Positions 32,101-39,905 of a stretch of 64,000 nt of DNA are shown here, piece after piece. The notes beneath the pieces were generated by a model, which ran no database searches, was not told the DNA's origin, and saw nothing but the letters and a program-made list of their open reading frames with translations. A program made the translations under genes and the position numbers. Location: assembly GCA_029948255.1 (NCBI GenBank), contig JALIZF010001753.1, positions 372,001-436,000 on the forward strand. The letters are read 5' to 3'. Within the stretch, counting starts at the first letter, position 1, and each line of letters starts with the position of its first letter. The stretch is from Telmatactis stephensoni (Eukaryota > Cnidaria > Anthozoa > Actiniaria > Isophelliidae).

Positions 32101-34888
32101 CTCGGTTAATAAATTGTTTATTATATGGCTTTGAGAAGTCCCGCTAAAACAGTTGCCAAACGCAAACTTTCTTTTCATCCGGTACAGCGGTCCTGATATG
32201 GCAAAATACAGACCATGCGTTAGCCAATCAGATTCAGGAAATTATCTAGCCATATAATAATGGATTATATTCAACAATTGCGTTATATTTCCTTTAGTCC
32301 CCAAGGACACAAGACACTATGGATGGACGATGTCAATACTACTGACACCCCACCCCAACAGCCAGCCAATAATCGCATTAGTGACACCTCTTCTACTGAA
32401 TGCCTAAACCGTTCTGTAACAAGTTGCTGTGCTAGGCGTGGTCTTAACTCAAATGGCACTACTGATTTCCCAAATAAGATCACACTGAACTCATTAGCAG
32501 GTATAGATCTGTCATAGATAATGATGATGATGATAATGTTGATGATGACGATGATAATGATGACAAGTACTATAGGCAGTGTTTGTGATAAGCTTGGAGT
32601 TGTGACAATTGTGAAACAGCGTTAGGAAGATTAGAGGCTTGAATACTTCTTCTTTCGGGTGGAGCAAACCTTGGCGAAGATTCTTGTGGAAATATTTCGT
32701 TTTACTTGCGGTTGTGATAGTACTAAACTACCAATTCCTTTCAGATTCTCGTCTTGGTGATCCCAATCAGTTTGACGTTTCCGTTGAGTCCAAACTATCT
32801 GAGGGTAAAACGAACAACATACAACAGCAACACACCATAAATAATTATCGTGAACATGTCAATAAATCAACCAAGTTTGATGAAAGTGGTGAGTTGGGTA
32901 ACTGTTATTGTGCATTCCAATTCACAGCGAGAACCGCTGCGTCGCATCCGGTATTTTCCCCTATCTTTGCTTGAAAGGTAAAGCAGTAGTTGATGTTCGT
33001 TTGGAACTCTGCTACAAAATAGCCATTGATTTGTGGAAGTTCGTATAATCGACAAAACGCGGGCGCGCGTAGGGCGAAACCTCGCGCTTGCGCAGTCGTT
33101 TTGCCGCGGTGTCCCTTCAGAGTAGCCCAAAGTATTCCCAGGGTTTTTCCAGTTTCATTGGCAAGGTCACTCACTTCTACTCTTGATCATGTGTTTTTGA
33201 ATTCTTTCACAGCTTCTATTGGTTCTCGTAGTGGATCAGAGGCAACTCTTCCTAGAGCAATGCCCCAACAGACCTCTTTCCTAACGCCAACACAACAGTT
33301 TATAAACAGAAAGAAAGCCAATACTCGTCCAGATAGTCCTGCATCTCAACAGAAAGACCCTAATAAAACACCAGACGACGCCTCTCTCACTGATAAAACA
33401 AAACCTAAGTTGAAAATACAGTCGTTTGATATGTCTAGCAATGGATCGATCCCTGGCACGACCACTTTCCACGCAGAACCACCACCACCCTACGAAGCTG
33501 TGCTGAAAGAAGCAGAACTAGAGAAGAAATTGGAAGATAGCAAAGATGAGGAGATCAGTAAAAGTAAAGAAGAGCTAGCAGAAAAGTTAAAGGCGCCACC
33601 ATTTAGTGACAAACCGACGCTTCGACCGCCAAGTCCACCCCTAAGTGAACGTAGTTGTAAAACAACGTCAAGTTGTGGTAGCCGAAAGCGAAAGGTTCTC
33701 AAGCCGCCACCGCGGTTGGCTATTCTTAACTGGGCCGATCTCCTACCGCCTCCACCATCGCATCCTCCACCAAGTAGTTTGGGTTCTCCACCGCCTTCTC
33801 CACCATTCAGTCTCAGGTCTGGAATGAGCGGAATGAGTGGTTTAACGGGTATGAGTGGTATGACAGGTTTAACCGGTATGACAGGAATGACTGGTATGAC
33901 CGGTCGAACCGGTAAGAGCAGTGCCAACGGTACCGGTGATTCGGATTTACCTGAACGTGTACGTAAGAGACCTGGTCCTCCTTCGTCCGCCGTGTCTGAC
34001 TCTCTGGCATCTGCCGAGCCAAAAGTACCCGGTTCGACAAAAAGTAAATCTAGTAAACACAAAAAGCAGAAACCCAAGGCTATGCCTATCGACCTTGAAG
34101 GCATAACTAGTGACATTATAATGCAATGGGCAGACTCTGTGACTAACACTAGTGGGTCCGACGAGGATTCTTCGTGCTCGAGCCCTAGTCGGGTCAGTAG
34201 TACTGGCTCGTTCTTCACGGATGCTGACTTTGCTAATGCTGTACGGGCTGCCGCAGAGTGTGGTGGCTTCAACATGGAAACATACGGACTAATGGACTCC
34301 CTTGGGTACCCCCCACCGTACTCAGGAAGCTGGAAACAAAGTAACTCGGTTTCAAACGGAAGTGATCCTAGTGGACCCACAACAACAGTGAACCCACGCC
34401 CACCTACAAATAATAAAAATAAATGGGAAACGGGAAGTGAAGGAGATTTGGATTACACACCACCTATTACAGTCCGACCACGATTTACTAGAAAGGTCCA
34501 GCCCTCGGAAAATGGGGCCCCGCCCCCTATTGGACCAAGCAAAATGGCTACCGATATGGGAATACGTAAAGTTGCAAGGAGTCCCGTACCGATCGTTCCT
34601 TCACAACCTCGAAGACCCGTACCTCGAGCTGCTCGAAATATTTCCAATTCGCCAGTGCCCGCAACTGGTCAAATCATTGTTCAGCCTTTAAAGAAGACAT
34701 CCGCTATAAGTAGTACTGATGTTGCTAATAGGGCATCACCCGTAACGAAAAAGTTTGCTGTAGTGAAAAAGATTCCTCAAAGTAAAGATGCTGAATATAA
34801 TAGTGCTACTCTAAGTTCTAGTGGGAAATCTAGTACCAGTACAGCTAGTACGGTGAAGACTAGCACCATGGGAGATTCTGATGCCGAG
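13994..34888 (+). CDS. ROBO: Roundabout (ROBO) Slit-receptor homologue
   Basis: Single-pass guidance receptor; ROBO proteins bind Slit through Ig1-2 and signal to actin regulators through cytoplasmic CC motifs. Exons read: 13994-14177 (candidate), 21377-21679, 23140-23421, 24177-24443, 26519-26629 (candidate), 27649-27933, 28461-28760, 29162-29640, 30118-30349, 31029-31250, 31571-31610, 32298-32500, 32745-32888, 33213-34888. All phases agree, giving about 1576 codons before the last exon (human ROBO1 is about 1650). Order: five Ig, two FN3, membrane segment, long Pro/Ser-rich tail. The assignment rests on the Ig1 sequence (DDPEKRRYIMPSGNLTF), the membrane region (RKPWFIAIMGG...WIILLV) and the tail motif NWADLLPPPP. 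Vertebrate ROBO1-3 have three FN3 domains; only two are seen. The 3' end is uncertain (see 35497). Confidence 0.88.
17671..18090. mobile_element. Element with TGCGGGATTGCGGTATTTT repeats
   Basis: Ends are inverted G/C-rich repeats (GGGGGGTCCTAGGGGTTTGC at the left; complement of AGAGGGGGGCCTAGGGGGGTT at the right). The interior repeats GCGGGATTGCGG/GCGGTATTTTCGAA about ten times. It is non-coding. Confidence 0.75.
18681..18868. repeat. Tandem duplication, 99-bp period
   Basis: Two units share GATTG.TCAGGATATTTT, GTTAAAC.CTT.CGGCAAT and ATTTAAATATATACT, ending ATGTATTTGTTTAAATGC. Confidence 0.8.
21377..21679 (+). CDS. ROBO: ROBO Ig domain 1 exon
   Basis: Phase 1-1 exon, 101 codons. I-set Ig with Cys in ELQCQAIG, Trp in IHWLRNGK and Cys in GKYQCVATN. 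The acidic DDPEKRRYIMPSGNL segment matches ROBO Ig1, the main Slit-binding domain. Confidence 0.93.
21716..22400. repeat. Direct duplication of about 345 bp carrying SINE heads
   Basis: Copies start near 21716 and 22057 and share ATTATTATTAAATGTCATTG, a family A-like SINE head (AGGGAAGCAAAGGTGGCAGAG, GTTCAATTCCTGGA.GTGGCA) and GGTCAATTCGATCCA repeats. Each copy's SINE head is broken by the GATCC element described next. Confidence 0.75.
22215..22772. mobile_element. DNA element with GGTCATTTCGATCCAAAG termini, inserted in a SINE
   Basis: Left terminus near 22219 (TGGTCATTTCGATCCAAAGT) and its complement at about 22735-22770. The SINE body (ACTTGAGTTTGTT...TTTTCC.TCCTCAG) resumes after the right terminus, showing insertion into the SINE. 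Confidence 0.65.
23140..23421 (+). CDS. ROBO: ROBO Ig domain 2 exon
   Basis: Phase 1-1 exon, 94 codons. Cys in TLKCNPPRGKPAP, Trp in VTWLKDG and Cys in GEYICQATN. CNPPRG-PAP is the ROBO-like Ig2 signature. Confidence 0.92.
23450..24022. mobile_element. Non-autonomous element with CATATTTTCTtgATT ends
   Basis: The left end CACCATATTTTCTTGATTAA and the right end (complement of CATATTTTCTCAATTTGG) are inverted. AAATAAACA.TGGG and TTAAATAAATACCCCT motifs are symmetrically repeated inside. Confidence 0.55.
24177..24443 (+). CDS. ROBO: ROBO Ig domain 3 exon
   Basis: Phase 1-1 exon, 89 codons, with VFQCEYRDGPQ, IRWYKKGG and GEYVCSISN. Opens with a short ELPSTALSVRPK linker. Confidence 0.9.
24531..24920. 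mobile_element. MITE with ATATTTACTCGTTTT termini
   Basis: CCATATTTACTCGTTTTCGTGC at the left pairs with the complement of AAAACGAGTAAATACAGT at the right. Inside, GCGCC/GCTGCCC...GAATAA phrases are mirrored. Confidence 0.7.
25086..25275 (+). mobile_element. tRNA-derived SINE, diverged
   Basis: Head GTGGCATGGCTGGGTTGAGC with a B-box-like GGGTCAAGTCCC, then body ACTTGAGTTTATTTACCATG and GGTTTTCCCTCCCTCAGCC shared with the other family A copies. Confidence 0.6.
25276..25490. repeat. Interspersed repeat, GGCCAGGCACC...CTGGTCTTGCC
   Basis: Highly similar to 42480-42650: ACCAACTTCTGATTATGAAT, ATCTCTGGTCTTGCCTG and GCCAGAT..CTTCCAGTTTAAA are shared in order. Confidence 0.75.
26519..26629 (+). CDS. 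ROBO: Candidate ROBO linker exon between Ig3 and Ig4
   Basis: Phase 1-1 open stretch of 37 codons with TTGTAG acceptor and ACAG|GTATTA donor, encoding a Pro/Ser/Asn-rich linker (YFPPLPLPNASNHTNSFPLP...). The symmetric phase matches its neighbours, so it could be a cassette exon. Vertebrate ROBO has no such linker here. Confidence 0.4.
26926..27275. repeat. Interspersed repeat interrupted by a MITE
   Basis: Second copy of the 11330-11475 repeat, split near the CAAGATGTAGCGGTACTATGCC boundary by the element at 27066-27231; it resumes at 27237. Confidence 0.6.
27066..27231. mobile_element. 166-bp MITE with CAGTGGC ends and 5-bp target duplication
   Basis: CAGTGGCAGATCCAGGGGGG at the left and the complement of CAGTGGCGGATCCAGG at the right; flanked by ATGCC (27061-27065 and 27232-27236). 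It is nested inside the repeat above. A diverged relative lies at about 8832-8965. Confidence 0.75.
27649..27933 (+). CDS. ROBO: ROBO Ig domain 4 exon
   Basis: Phase 1-1 exon, 95 codons, with KFSCQATGNPQP, VFWDRKST and GEYVCSALSQAG. FWDRK and SQAG..TASA strongly recall ROBO Ig4. Confidence 0.92.
28050..28390. repeat. AGC trinucleotide array interrupted by a MITE
   Basis: Imperfect AGC/AGT repeats on both sides (28060-28203 and 28350-28390) of a TCGTATGA-family element. Open frames across it are artefacts. Confidence 0.8.
28201..28346. mobile_element. MITE, TCGTATGA family, within AGC repeat
   Basis: Terminal inverted repeats AGATATCGTATGAATGTGAAA / TTTCACAGTCATACAAAATC. The interior matches 12061-12195 (GTGCTGTGGCCATGTC, GAAATTCCTGCTGTAACCGT). 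Confidence 0.8.
28461..28760 (+). CDS. ROBO: ROBO Ig domain 5 exon
   Basis: Phase 1-1 exon, 100 codons, with IFMCKFDGVPTP, VQWHKGS and GLYVCAATNILG. Confidence 0.9.
29162..29640 (+). CDS. ROBO: ROBO Thr/Pro linker, FN3-1 and start of FN3-2
   Basis: Phase 1-0 exon, 159 codons. A Thr/Pro-rich stalk (STTLPPPVVTTLETTTAAP) precedes FN3-1 (VQLLWTSV, ITYIVEYKK, GLQPDTLYEFSVRS) and the first strands of FN3-2 ending DKLNITWK. The intron after WK is a common FN3 position. Confidence 0.88.
30118..30349 (+). CDS. ROBO: ROBO FN3-2, second half
   Basis: Phase 0-1 exon, 77 codons, with FHVFWKKQD and LDDLSANTSYVIQVQVFF, completing the second FN3 domain. Confidence 0.88.
30386..30440. mobile_element. Fragment of TGAAGGG/CCTAAGTGACTT MITE
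   Basis: ATTGAAGGG and AAAAATGGCCTAAGTGACTT match the left terminus of the family; no right end is seen. Confidence 0.5.
31029..31250 (+). CDS. ROBO: ROBO transmembrane exon
   Basis: Phase 1-1 exon. Juxtamembrane GTWARVREFVRKP is followed by a membrane helix at about 31142-31207 (WFIAIMGGILWIILL...LLLY) and an Arg/Lys stop-transfer run (RRRRRNRRQLKQRK). An alternative acceptor at 31020 would add three residues in the same frame. The KPWFIA..GG..WIIL pattern is a ROBO hallmark. Confidence 0.9.
31287..31360. mobile_element. 74-bp near-perfect palindromic MITE with 9-bp duplication
   Basis: 34-bp arms (TAGTCTCCCTCGCAGCCGTG... at the left) differ at one position around a 6-nt loop. Flanks CAGCGCAAA (31278-31286) and CAGCGCAGA (31361-31369) form a 9-bp target duplication with one mismatch. 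Confidence 0.88.
31469..31556. repeat. 44-bp tandem duplication
   Basis: Two copies of AGTATAGTATTTCTTTCATAC followed by TTGACAA.AATTGAAATATCTGT. Confidence 0.85.
31571..31610 (+). CDS. ROBO: ROBO cytoplasmic micro-exon
   Basis: 40-nt exon, phase 1 to 2, encoding LKLQIAEIQRAPT; AG acceptor and CAG|GTAAGT donor are strong. Confidence 0.7.
31975..32112. mobile_element. MITE with TTATTAACCGAG termini
   Basis: GTTATTAACCGAGCGCGAGG at the left; the right end (CTCGGTTAATAA at 32101-32112) is the inverted form. Inside, GGTCTGTA.GGGAAAA and CAGACCGAGGTC are repeated in opposite orientation. A fragment with CAAGACCTCGGTCTGATGTT lies at 39550-39610. Confidence 0.8.
32298..32500 (+). CDS. ROBO: ROBO cytoplasmic exon
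   Basis: Phase 2-1 exon, about 68 codons (PQGHKTLWMDDVNTTDTPPQ...). No domain is recognised; it is placed by phase and splice sites. Confidence 0.75.
32519..32567. repeat. GAT microsatellite
   Basis: GATGATGATGATAATGTTGATGATG-type repeat just after a ROBO donor. Confidence 0.85.
32745..32888 (+). CDS. ROBO: ROBO cytoplasmic exon
   Basis: Phase 1-1 exon, 48 codons (DSRLGDPNQFDVSVESKLSE...), hydrophilic. Confidence 0.75.
33213..34888 (+). CDS. ROBO: ROBO long cytoplasmic-tail exon with CC2-like motif
   Basis: 558 codons from a TTCACAG acceptor to GAG|GTAAGA. Contains a PPPPYEAVLKEAEL segment, an LPPPP motif in NWADLLPPPPSHPPP (33743-33757), matching the Ena/VASP-binding CC2 of ROBO, then a Gly-x-Thr/Ser triplet run at 33821-33919. 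After that come a basic patch (KSKSSKHKKQKPK), GSFFTDADFANAVRAAAE (as in ROBO tails) and a Ser/Thr/Pro-rich end. Without the donor at 34889, the frame would stop at 34949-34951. Confidence 0.88.
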
Positions 34889-35190
34889 GTAAGAAACTTA
34901 TTTAGGGTGTGGTCGGGGGTGTCGCACCACCCTCTTAGGGGGCAGGGGTGATCGAGTATCTAGACCTCTCGCTAGTACGGCGAAGACCAGCACCATGGGA
35001 GATTTTGATGCCGAGGTAAGAAATTTATTTAGGGCGTGGTCGGGGTGTCGCACCACCCTCTTAAGGGGGGTAGGGGTAGCCGAGTGGTTAGACCTCTCGC
35101 TACTACGTTGAACAGCACCATGAGAGATTTTGATGCTGCGGAAAGCAATTTCTTTAGGGAGTGGTTGGGTGTTAGGGGCGGTGTATCCCT
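34844..35190. repeat. Triplicated exon-end/donor segment, period about 127 bp
   Basis: The last about 45 coding bases, the GAG|GTAAGAAA donor and 80 bp of intron are repeated: copy 1 from 34844, copy 2 from 34971, and a decayed copy 3 from 35099 in which the donor reads GCGGAAAGC. TCGCACCACCCTCTTA.GGGG links the copies. Confidence 0.85.
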
Positions 35191-35496
35191 CCTCGTTGAT
35201 GTATGAATGAGAATGGTTGTTAGTCTTGATAATGCAAGAGGAATGGGATGGGTAATGGGAATTGAGAATAAGTGGATTTGTCAGTAAGTGAAAACCAATA
35301 AGCGATAACAATTTTGAATGAAAAAAAAATCCTATGAAAATCTTTTAGTTGACGTTTCGACCAAGATGGCTATGTAGATTCAATCATGGATTTTCGGGGA
35401 CAAACTTTGATCCCTGGACAGTTGTTCTTTAAGCAGCCCTCGTAGATTTTGCTTCTACTGTGTATGTTAACAAAAATACATTATTTCTTTTCGTAG

Positions 35497-35618
35497 TCTG
35501 CGACCTAGAGTACTTAACACCCCCTCTTGTGAATGGAAGTAGACGCCCTTCTGCGGTTGACGTCCACGTGAACCCCAACAAGTCACGAAAAAGCTCATGG
35601 AAATATTCTAGAAGATAA
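35497..35618 (+). CDS. ROBO: Possible last ROBO exon
   Basis: After TTCTTTTCGTAG an open stretch reads CDLEYLTPPLVNGSRRPSAV...SSWKYSRR and stops at TAA (35616). It looks coding but needs a phase-1 donor, whereas exon 33213-34888 ends in phase 0. Either a small exon is missing or the last exon differs. Confidence 0.3.
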
Positions 35619-36050
35619 TGAAGGACATAATGATTATTGTACAATAGGAGAACGACAAGGCCATCGATAACACAAGTATACATGCTAGACCACAGTGAAG
35701 GCGTAGACCATGATCGCGTGGCGCCACACCCTTGTACGCACTGCTTCCTCGGTTGTCGCGAAAAGAATCGTATTTCACCTTAAAAAAACTGAGAAGCAGT
35801 GGATGGAAGGGTGGATTGTTCTCTTCATGACTACACTGTCAAAAAAGACAGTGAAAAACTATAGACAATTTTGTAAAAATTTTATTTTTAATATTTTAAA
35901 GAATGTTATATCTATATATATCAATGGAATAGGGAAAGAGTTTCTAATTCCAGTTATCACAAAGCGTGCATACCTTAATACAACCAGATTAATCGTACGC
36001 AGACTGATTCCATGTATTAAGAATTATAATTAACATTCAATAAGGGAGTA

Positions 36051-36294
36051 CACGAGAACCCCACTAACTCGAAAACCTCGCTATCTCGAACACAAACCCA
36101 TTTTCCTTGAGTCATTTTTTCAGTCAATTACTATCGGTTACATGTATCTCGAACCTCCGCTATCTCGAACACAAACCCATTTTCCTTGAATCATTTGTTC
36201 AGTCAATTACTATCGGTTATCTCGAAGCCCAATTTTTCTCGAACAAGCTTTCAGGTAGCCTGTCATGGGAGTTCGAGTAAGTGGGGTTGCACTG
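36051..36294. mobile_element. pogo/Tigger-like MITE, copy 1
   Basis: Termini AACCCCACTAACTCGAA (left) and AACCCCACTTACTCGAACTC (right, inverted), bounded by TA at 36049-36050 and 36295-36296. TA target and CA.TGCAACCCC-type ends are typical of pogo/Tigger elements of the Tc1/mariner superfamily. Interior units CTATCTCGAACACAAACCCA are tandem. Confidence 0.75.
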
Positions 36295-36428
36295 TATTTC
36301 TGATTTAGAAAAGGGGAAGAACCCTCTGAGTGGAAACGAATTTCTGGTATTGTCAGGCCAAGGGGAGACGTACGCAGACTGATTCCATGTATTAAGAATT
36401 ATAATTATTAACATTCAATAAGGGAGTA

Positions 36429-36746
36429 CACGAGAACCCCACTAACTCGAAAACCTCGCTATCTCGAACACAAACCCATTTTCCTTGAGTCATTTTTTCA
36501 GTCAATTACTATCGGTTACATGTATCTCGAACCTCCGCTATCTCGAACACGAACCCATTTTCCTTGAGTCATTTTTTCAGTCAATTACTATCGGTTATCT
36601 CGAACCCCTCGCTATCTCGAACACAAACCCATTTTCCTTGAATCATTTGTTCAGTCAATTACTATCGGTTATCTCGAAGCCCAATTTTTCTCGAACAAGC
36701 TTTCAGGTAGCCTGTCATGGGAGTTCGAGTAAGTGGGGTTGCACTG
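36429..36746. mobile_element. pogo/Tigger-like MITE, copy 2
   Basis: Same termini as copy 1 with TA on both sides; about 74 bp longer through one more internal repeat unit. Confidence 0.75.
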
Positions 36747-37647
36747 TATTTCTGATTTAGAAAAGGGGAAGAACCCTCTGAGTGGAAACGAATTTCTGAT
36801 ATTGTCAGGCCAAGCGGAGAAGTGTGGAATATTGTCCGAATTTGCTGTAAGGGATTTGATTCTGCCCTATGAGGAAGAACTCCTTTGATTTAATCAGTTA
36901 TCCACTTTCCAGAAAAAATAGGATTGAACTGGCAGTATACCTAAAGTACTACAAATAACTATATTCCAAATTGTTTCTTTTTAAATTCAAAAATTGAAAA
37001 GGATTTTTAGATATCTAAGTTCTACTAAAGATCTATACTTCAATATATACTTATTAAATGACCCTGTTTGAACGAGAATGCACGTAAACCCAAGTTTGAA
37101 TTGCGTATCTTTCTCCGTACTTGTTTGCAACGGACGTACTCGTACACACGCAAGTTGAACTTATATCCGACTGTGTTCTCGTTTAAAGAAGGGCCAAAAG
37201 CAATTGTTCTTTTTGCTATATTGGTTTCATATTTTGGTGTCTTTTATAAAGACGCAATTCAAAATATTATCTATATGTATCAAGAATTTGAATTTTATAA
37301 GATCCAAACGCGTGCTTATTCAAGTACATAATACCCTAGGTAGACCAAAGTTCAAGTTATGTATATATAAATACAATTAGAGTGTAATAATAATATGGCT
37401 GCCTTTATAATCCAATCAAAAGCCCGCAAATAATTATAAAATCAGAGTTAATAATAGTTATTTATAAGAAGCTTTTTATTTTTTAACCTTTTTTGCGTAA
37501 GATAGTTCTGTTTTTAGCATAATTACTAGAAATGTGCTTGTCTCGGTTGCTCGAAGGGTTGTAGCGATATCCCCGGGATAAATCCGTCTGCAGTGGATGA
37601 ATCTATTTGATAACGCCATCATTTTATCCACCAGTTGGAGATTAAAA

Positions 37648-37930
37648 TATTAATCGGTATATTACGCGCGCTCTGATTGGTCCAGAACCGTGTGTTATTA
37701 CAGCACACGCACAGATGACGTCATTGAATCTAGCTTAAGCGCGCTCTGATTGGTTGAAATGTTGCGATGAATATTATATAAAACAAATAGATTTAATTTT
37801 TTTCCATGGACTGAACTCTAATAGATGCACAGAAGACGTCAAAATGTGTTGAGAACAACAATCACGCCACTCGACTTCGGCTCGTGGCGTACTTTTTTGT
37901 TCTTATCACATTTAACGCCTAATGGAATCT
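37648..37930. mobile_element. MITE with GCGCTCTGATTGG and TGACGTCA motifs
   Basis: Same family, reverse orientation, as 61377-61632: shared CGCTCTGATTGGTC, GAACCGTGTGT.ATTACAG, CAGATGACGTCA, AACAAATAGATT and CTCTAATAGATGCACAGA. Confidence 0.75.
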
Positions 37931-38096
37931 ATTTGTTAATTAACCAACGGTTAGTGCTATCCACCCTTTGTGCATCCGGGGCCTGAACAAGTTCATTTAT
38001 ACGTTGTGGAGCAAATATATGAAAATGTCAAATTAAAGATGTTATATAGAAAGTTGAATGCCTTGTTACAGTTGCAAAAGAAAAATTGCTGCATTC

Positions 38097-38290
38097 GGGT
38101 TGCTGGGGAGGCAAAACGTACCAAGAGACCATACTACTAAGAGAGCGAAACTCAGTATTGATGTCTGTGCGATGTTCGTGGTGGCTAAGGCTATTTTTAG
38201 TAACTTCGCCATCGCGCGCGCAAGGCTCTCAAACAGTAGAATTTGATTTTTGACGTGCGCGCGGTCAGGACCTTTTGCTTTCGGCATTTC
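38097..38290. mobile_element. Half copy of the ATCGCGCGCGCAAGG MITE
   Basis: Left arm only: CCAAGAGACCATACTACTAA, CTCAGTATTGATGTCTGTGC, GCTATTTTTAGTAACTTCGC, CATCGCGCGCGCAAGG. Confidence 0.75.
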
Positions 38291-38763
38291 AATCCAAGCA
38301 TTGCTTGGTGTAGTTTGTTCACTGATTTAGTCATTCATTCGTTGATTCATCCTTTCATTCATTCGTTCGTTCGCTCATAGAACAAGGTGAGGCTCGATAA
38401 GAAGAAGACAAAATGTACCTTTAATTTACTCAAAAGAGATTAAATTGACAGGGCACTATATTAGCAGGAATATGAGGACTGATTGCTATTAAAGTTAGGA
38501 ACAAAGAAGACTATTAAAATCTATCACGAAACACGCGTTTACCAAACAAACCAGTCAAGTAAAAATCAGCAACATATTCCAGAAATAAAAAGAACAAAAT
38601 TTGAATAAATTAATAATGATGTAATTAATTTAATATTTATAGAACAGTTTTCAAAAAATTAAAAATTCAGAAAATGCTAAAATCTAAGTATTAAGAAACC
38701 GAAAAAGAAAAACGAGAGTAAAAAGGAAGGAAAAAAGGGGGAAAAAGAAAAATATTCCGACCT

Positions 38764-39062
38764 ACACAGGGCTCGAACCTACAACCCTTACATCGGACCC
38801 CCCGGAAATGGGGAAATAATAACTAGATAATTGAAAAAATAGGAAAAAGCTAAAAATGAAATTTGGGACGATTCTCCCGAGACATTCAAAGAAGCTGAGA
38901 CATCGAATCGACTTACGTTACGGATGAAGATTTCGGCCCCATCCACGCTATCCCGGTGCTACATTTTACAGTTGACTTAGCCCGAAGGCCAGGGAGGGAG
39001 ACGATATCCGGACCCTAATCCATACCTTTAGATATCACCTTAGACCACTGCGCTACCTAGAC
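38764..39062 (-). other. tRNA-like A and B boxes (SINE remnants?)
   Basis: On the minus strand TAGCGCAGTGGTCTAAGG (from 39051) looks like a tRNA A box and GGTTCGAGCCCTGTG (38765-38785) like a B box, but they are about 265 bp apart, so there is no functional tRNA. Confidence 0.35.
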
Positions 39063-39715
39063 ACTTAATGTATTTAAGGACTAATCGGGGTAGTCTATTC
39101 GGCGAAGTTTCATTGTTATGCTAATAGGACTATTCCAAACCTTTAGGGAAATAGGAGAACCAATCAAAGTCCAGTATGAATGATTTCATAAATAAACAGA
39201 GGAAAGAATAAATAAAAGAATAAATTTCCGTGAACATTTTTAAGTGCATAAAGGGTTCTTTGCAAAGTCAATAAGTTACGCCAATGACTGTTTATGGATT
39301 TTACGGGTTTTTTTTTTCTTTTGCTGGATGATCATCAAAACTGATTTCCCATTTCAAGAACAATCTTGAGGCACGTTTGAAGACTTTTAACGTTTAAAGT
39401 TAAGTACTTTAAACAATTTTAAAATTGGATAATTCATACAAGCTTGTTATGAGTTTGTTGTTTCTACGCGCGTGTAAGGAACCCATACAAATTCAGCTGA
39501 GACTTAAACTTTCTTTGTTAATTAAAGCCATACGGGCTTGGTCCACACTGTCAAGACCTCGGTCTGATGTTCTTCCGAATAACCGAGCTACCTGTCGTAG
39601 ACCGAGCATGCAGGTGTGCAAAATTACCCAAGTGGCCTTTGCAAGCAAGCTTTGTTACTCGAGCTTCCTCGTTTTGCCCAAGTAAACGCTATTATAGCGT
39701 ACTTCTTTTAAGTAA

Positions 39716-39905
39716 TAACGCCATCGCGCGCAAGCAAGACAGAACAGTAGAACTTGATTTTTGACGTACACGCGGACGGGACCGTTCGCTTTCGGCATTT
39801 GATTTCTATCGTTTGAGAGCCTTGCGCGCGCGATGGCGAAGTTACTAAAAATAGCCTTAGTCGCCGCGAACATCGCACAGACATCAATACTGAGTCTCTT
39901 GAACG
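39716..39905. mobile_element. Partial copy of the ATCGCGCGCGCAAGG MITE
   Basis: Contains the centre (TTGATTTTTGACGT.C.CGCG.ACGGGACC) and right arm (GATGGCGAAGTTACTAAAAA, ACATCAATACTGAG) of the 43103-43409 element. Confidence 0.75.

Larger units (their letters stand above)
35996..36825. repeat. Tandem segmental duplication of about 375 bp
   Basis: Copy 1 begins GTACGCAGACTGATTCCATG at 35996 and copy 2 at 36370. Copy 2 has an extra internal CTATCTCGAACACAAACCCA unit. Both end with the GGAAGAACCCTCTGAGTGGA...TTGTCAGGCCAA block. Confidence 0.85.

Noticed and set aside
33026..33212. Upstream in-frame extension of the long ROBO exon
   Set aside because: A good acceptor at 33211-33212 and phase agreement with exon 32745-32888 place this in the intron.
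33490..34380. 296-residue antisense ORF opposite the ROBO tail exon
   Set aside because: Shadow of the repetitive, Pro/Ser-rich coding strand; no homology.
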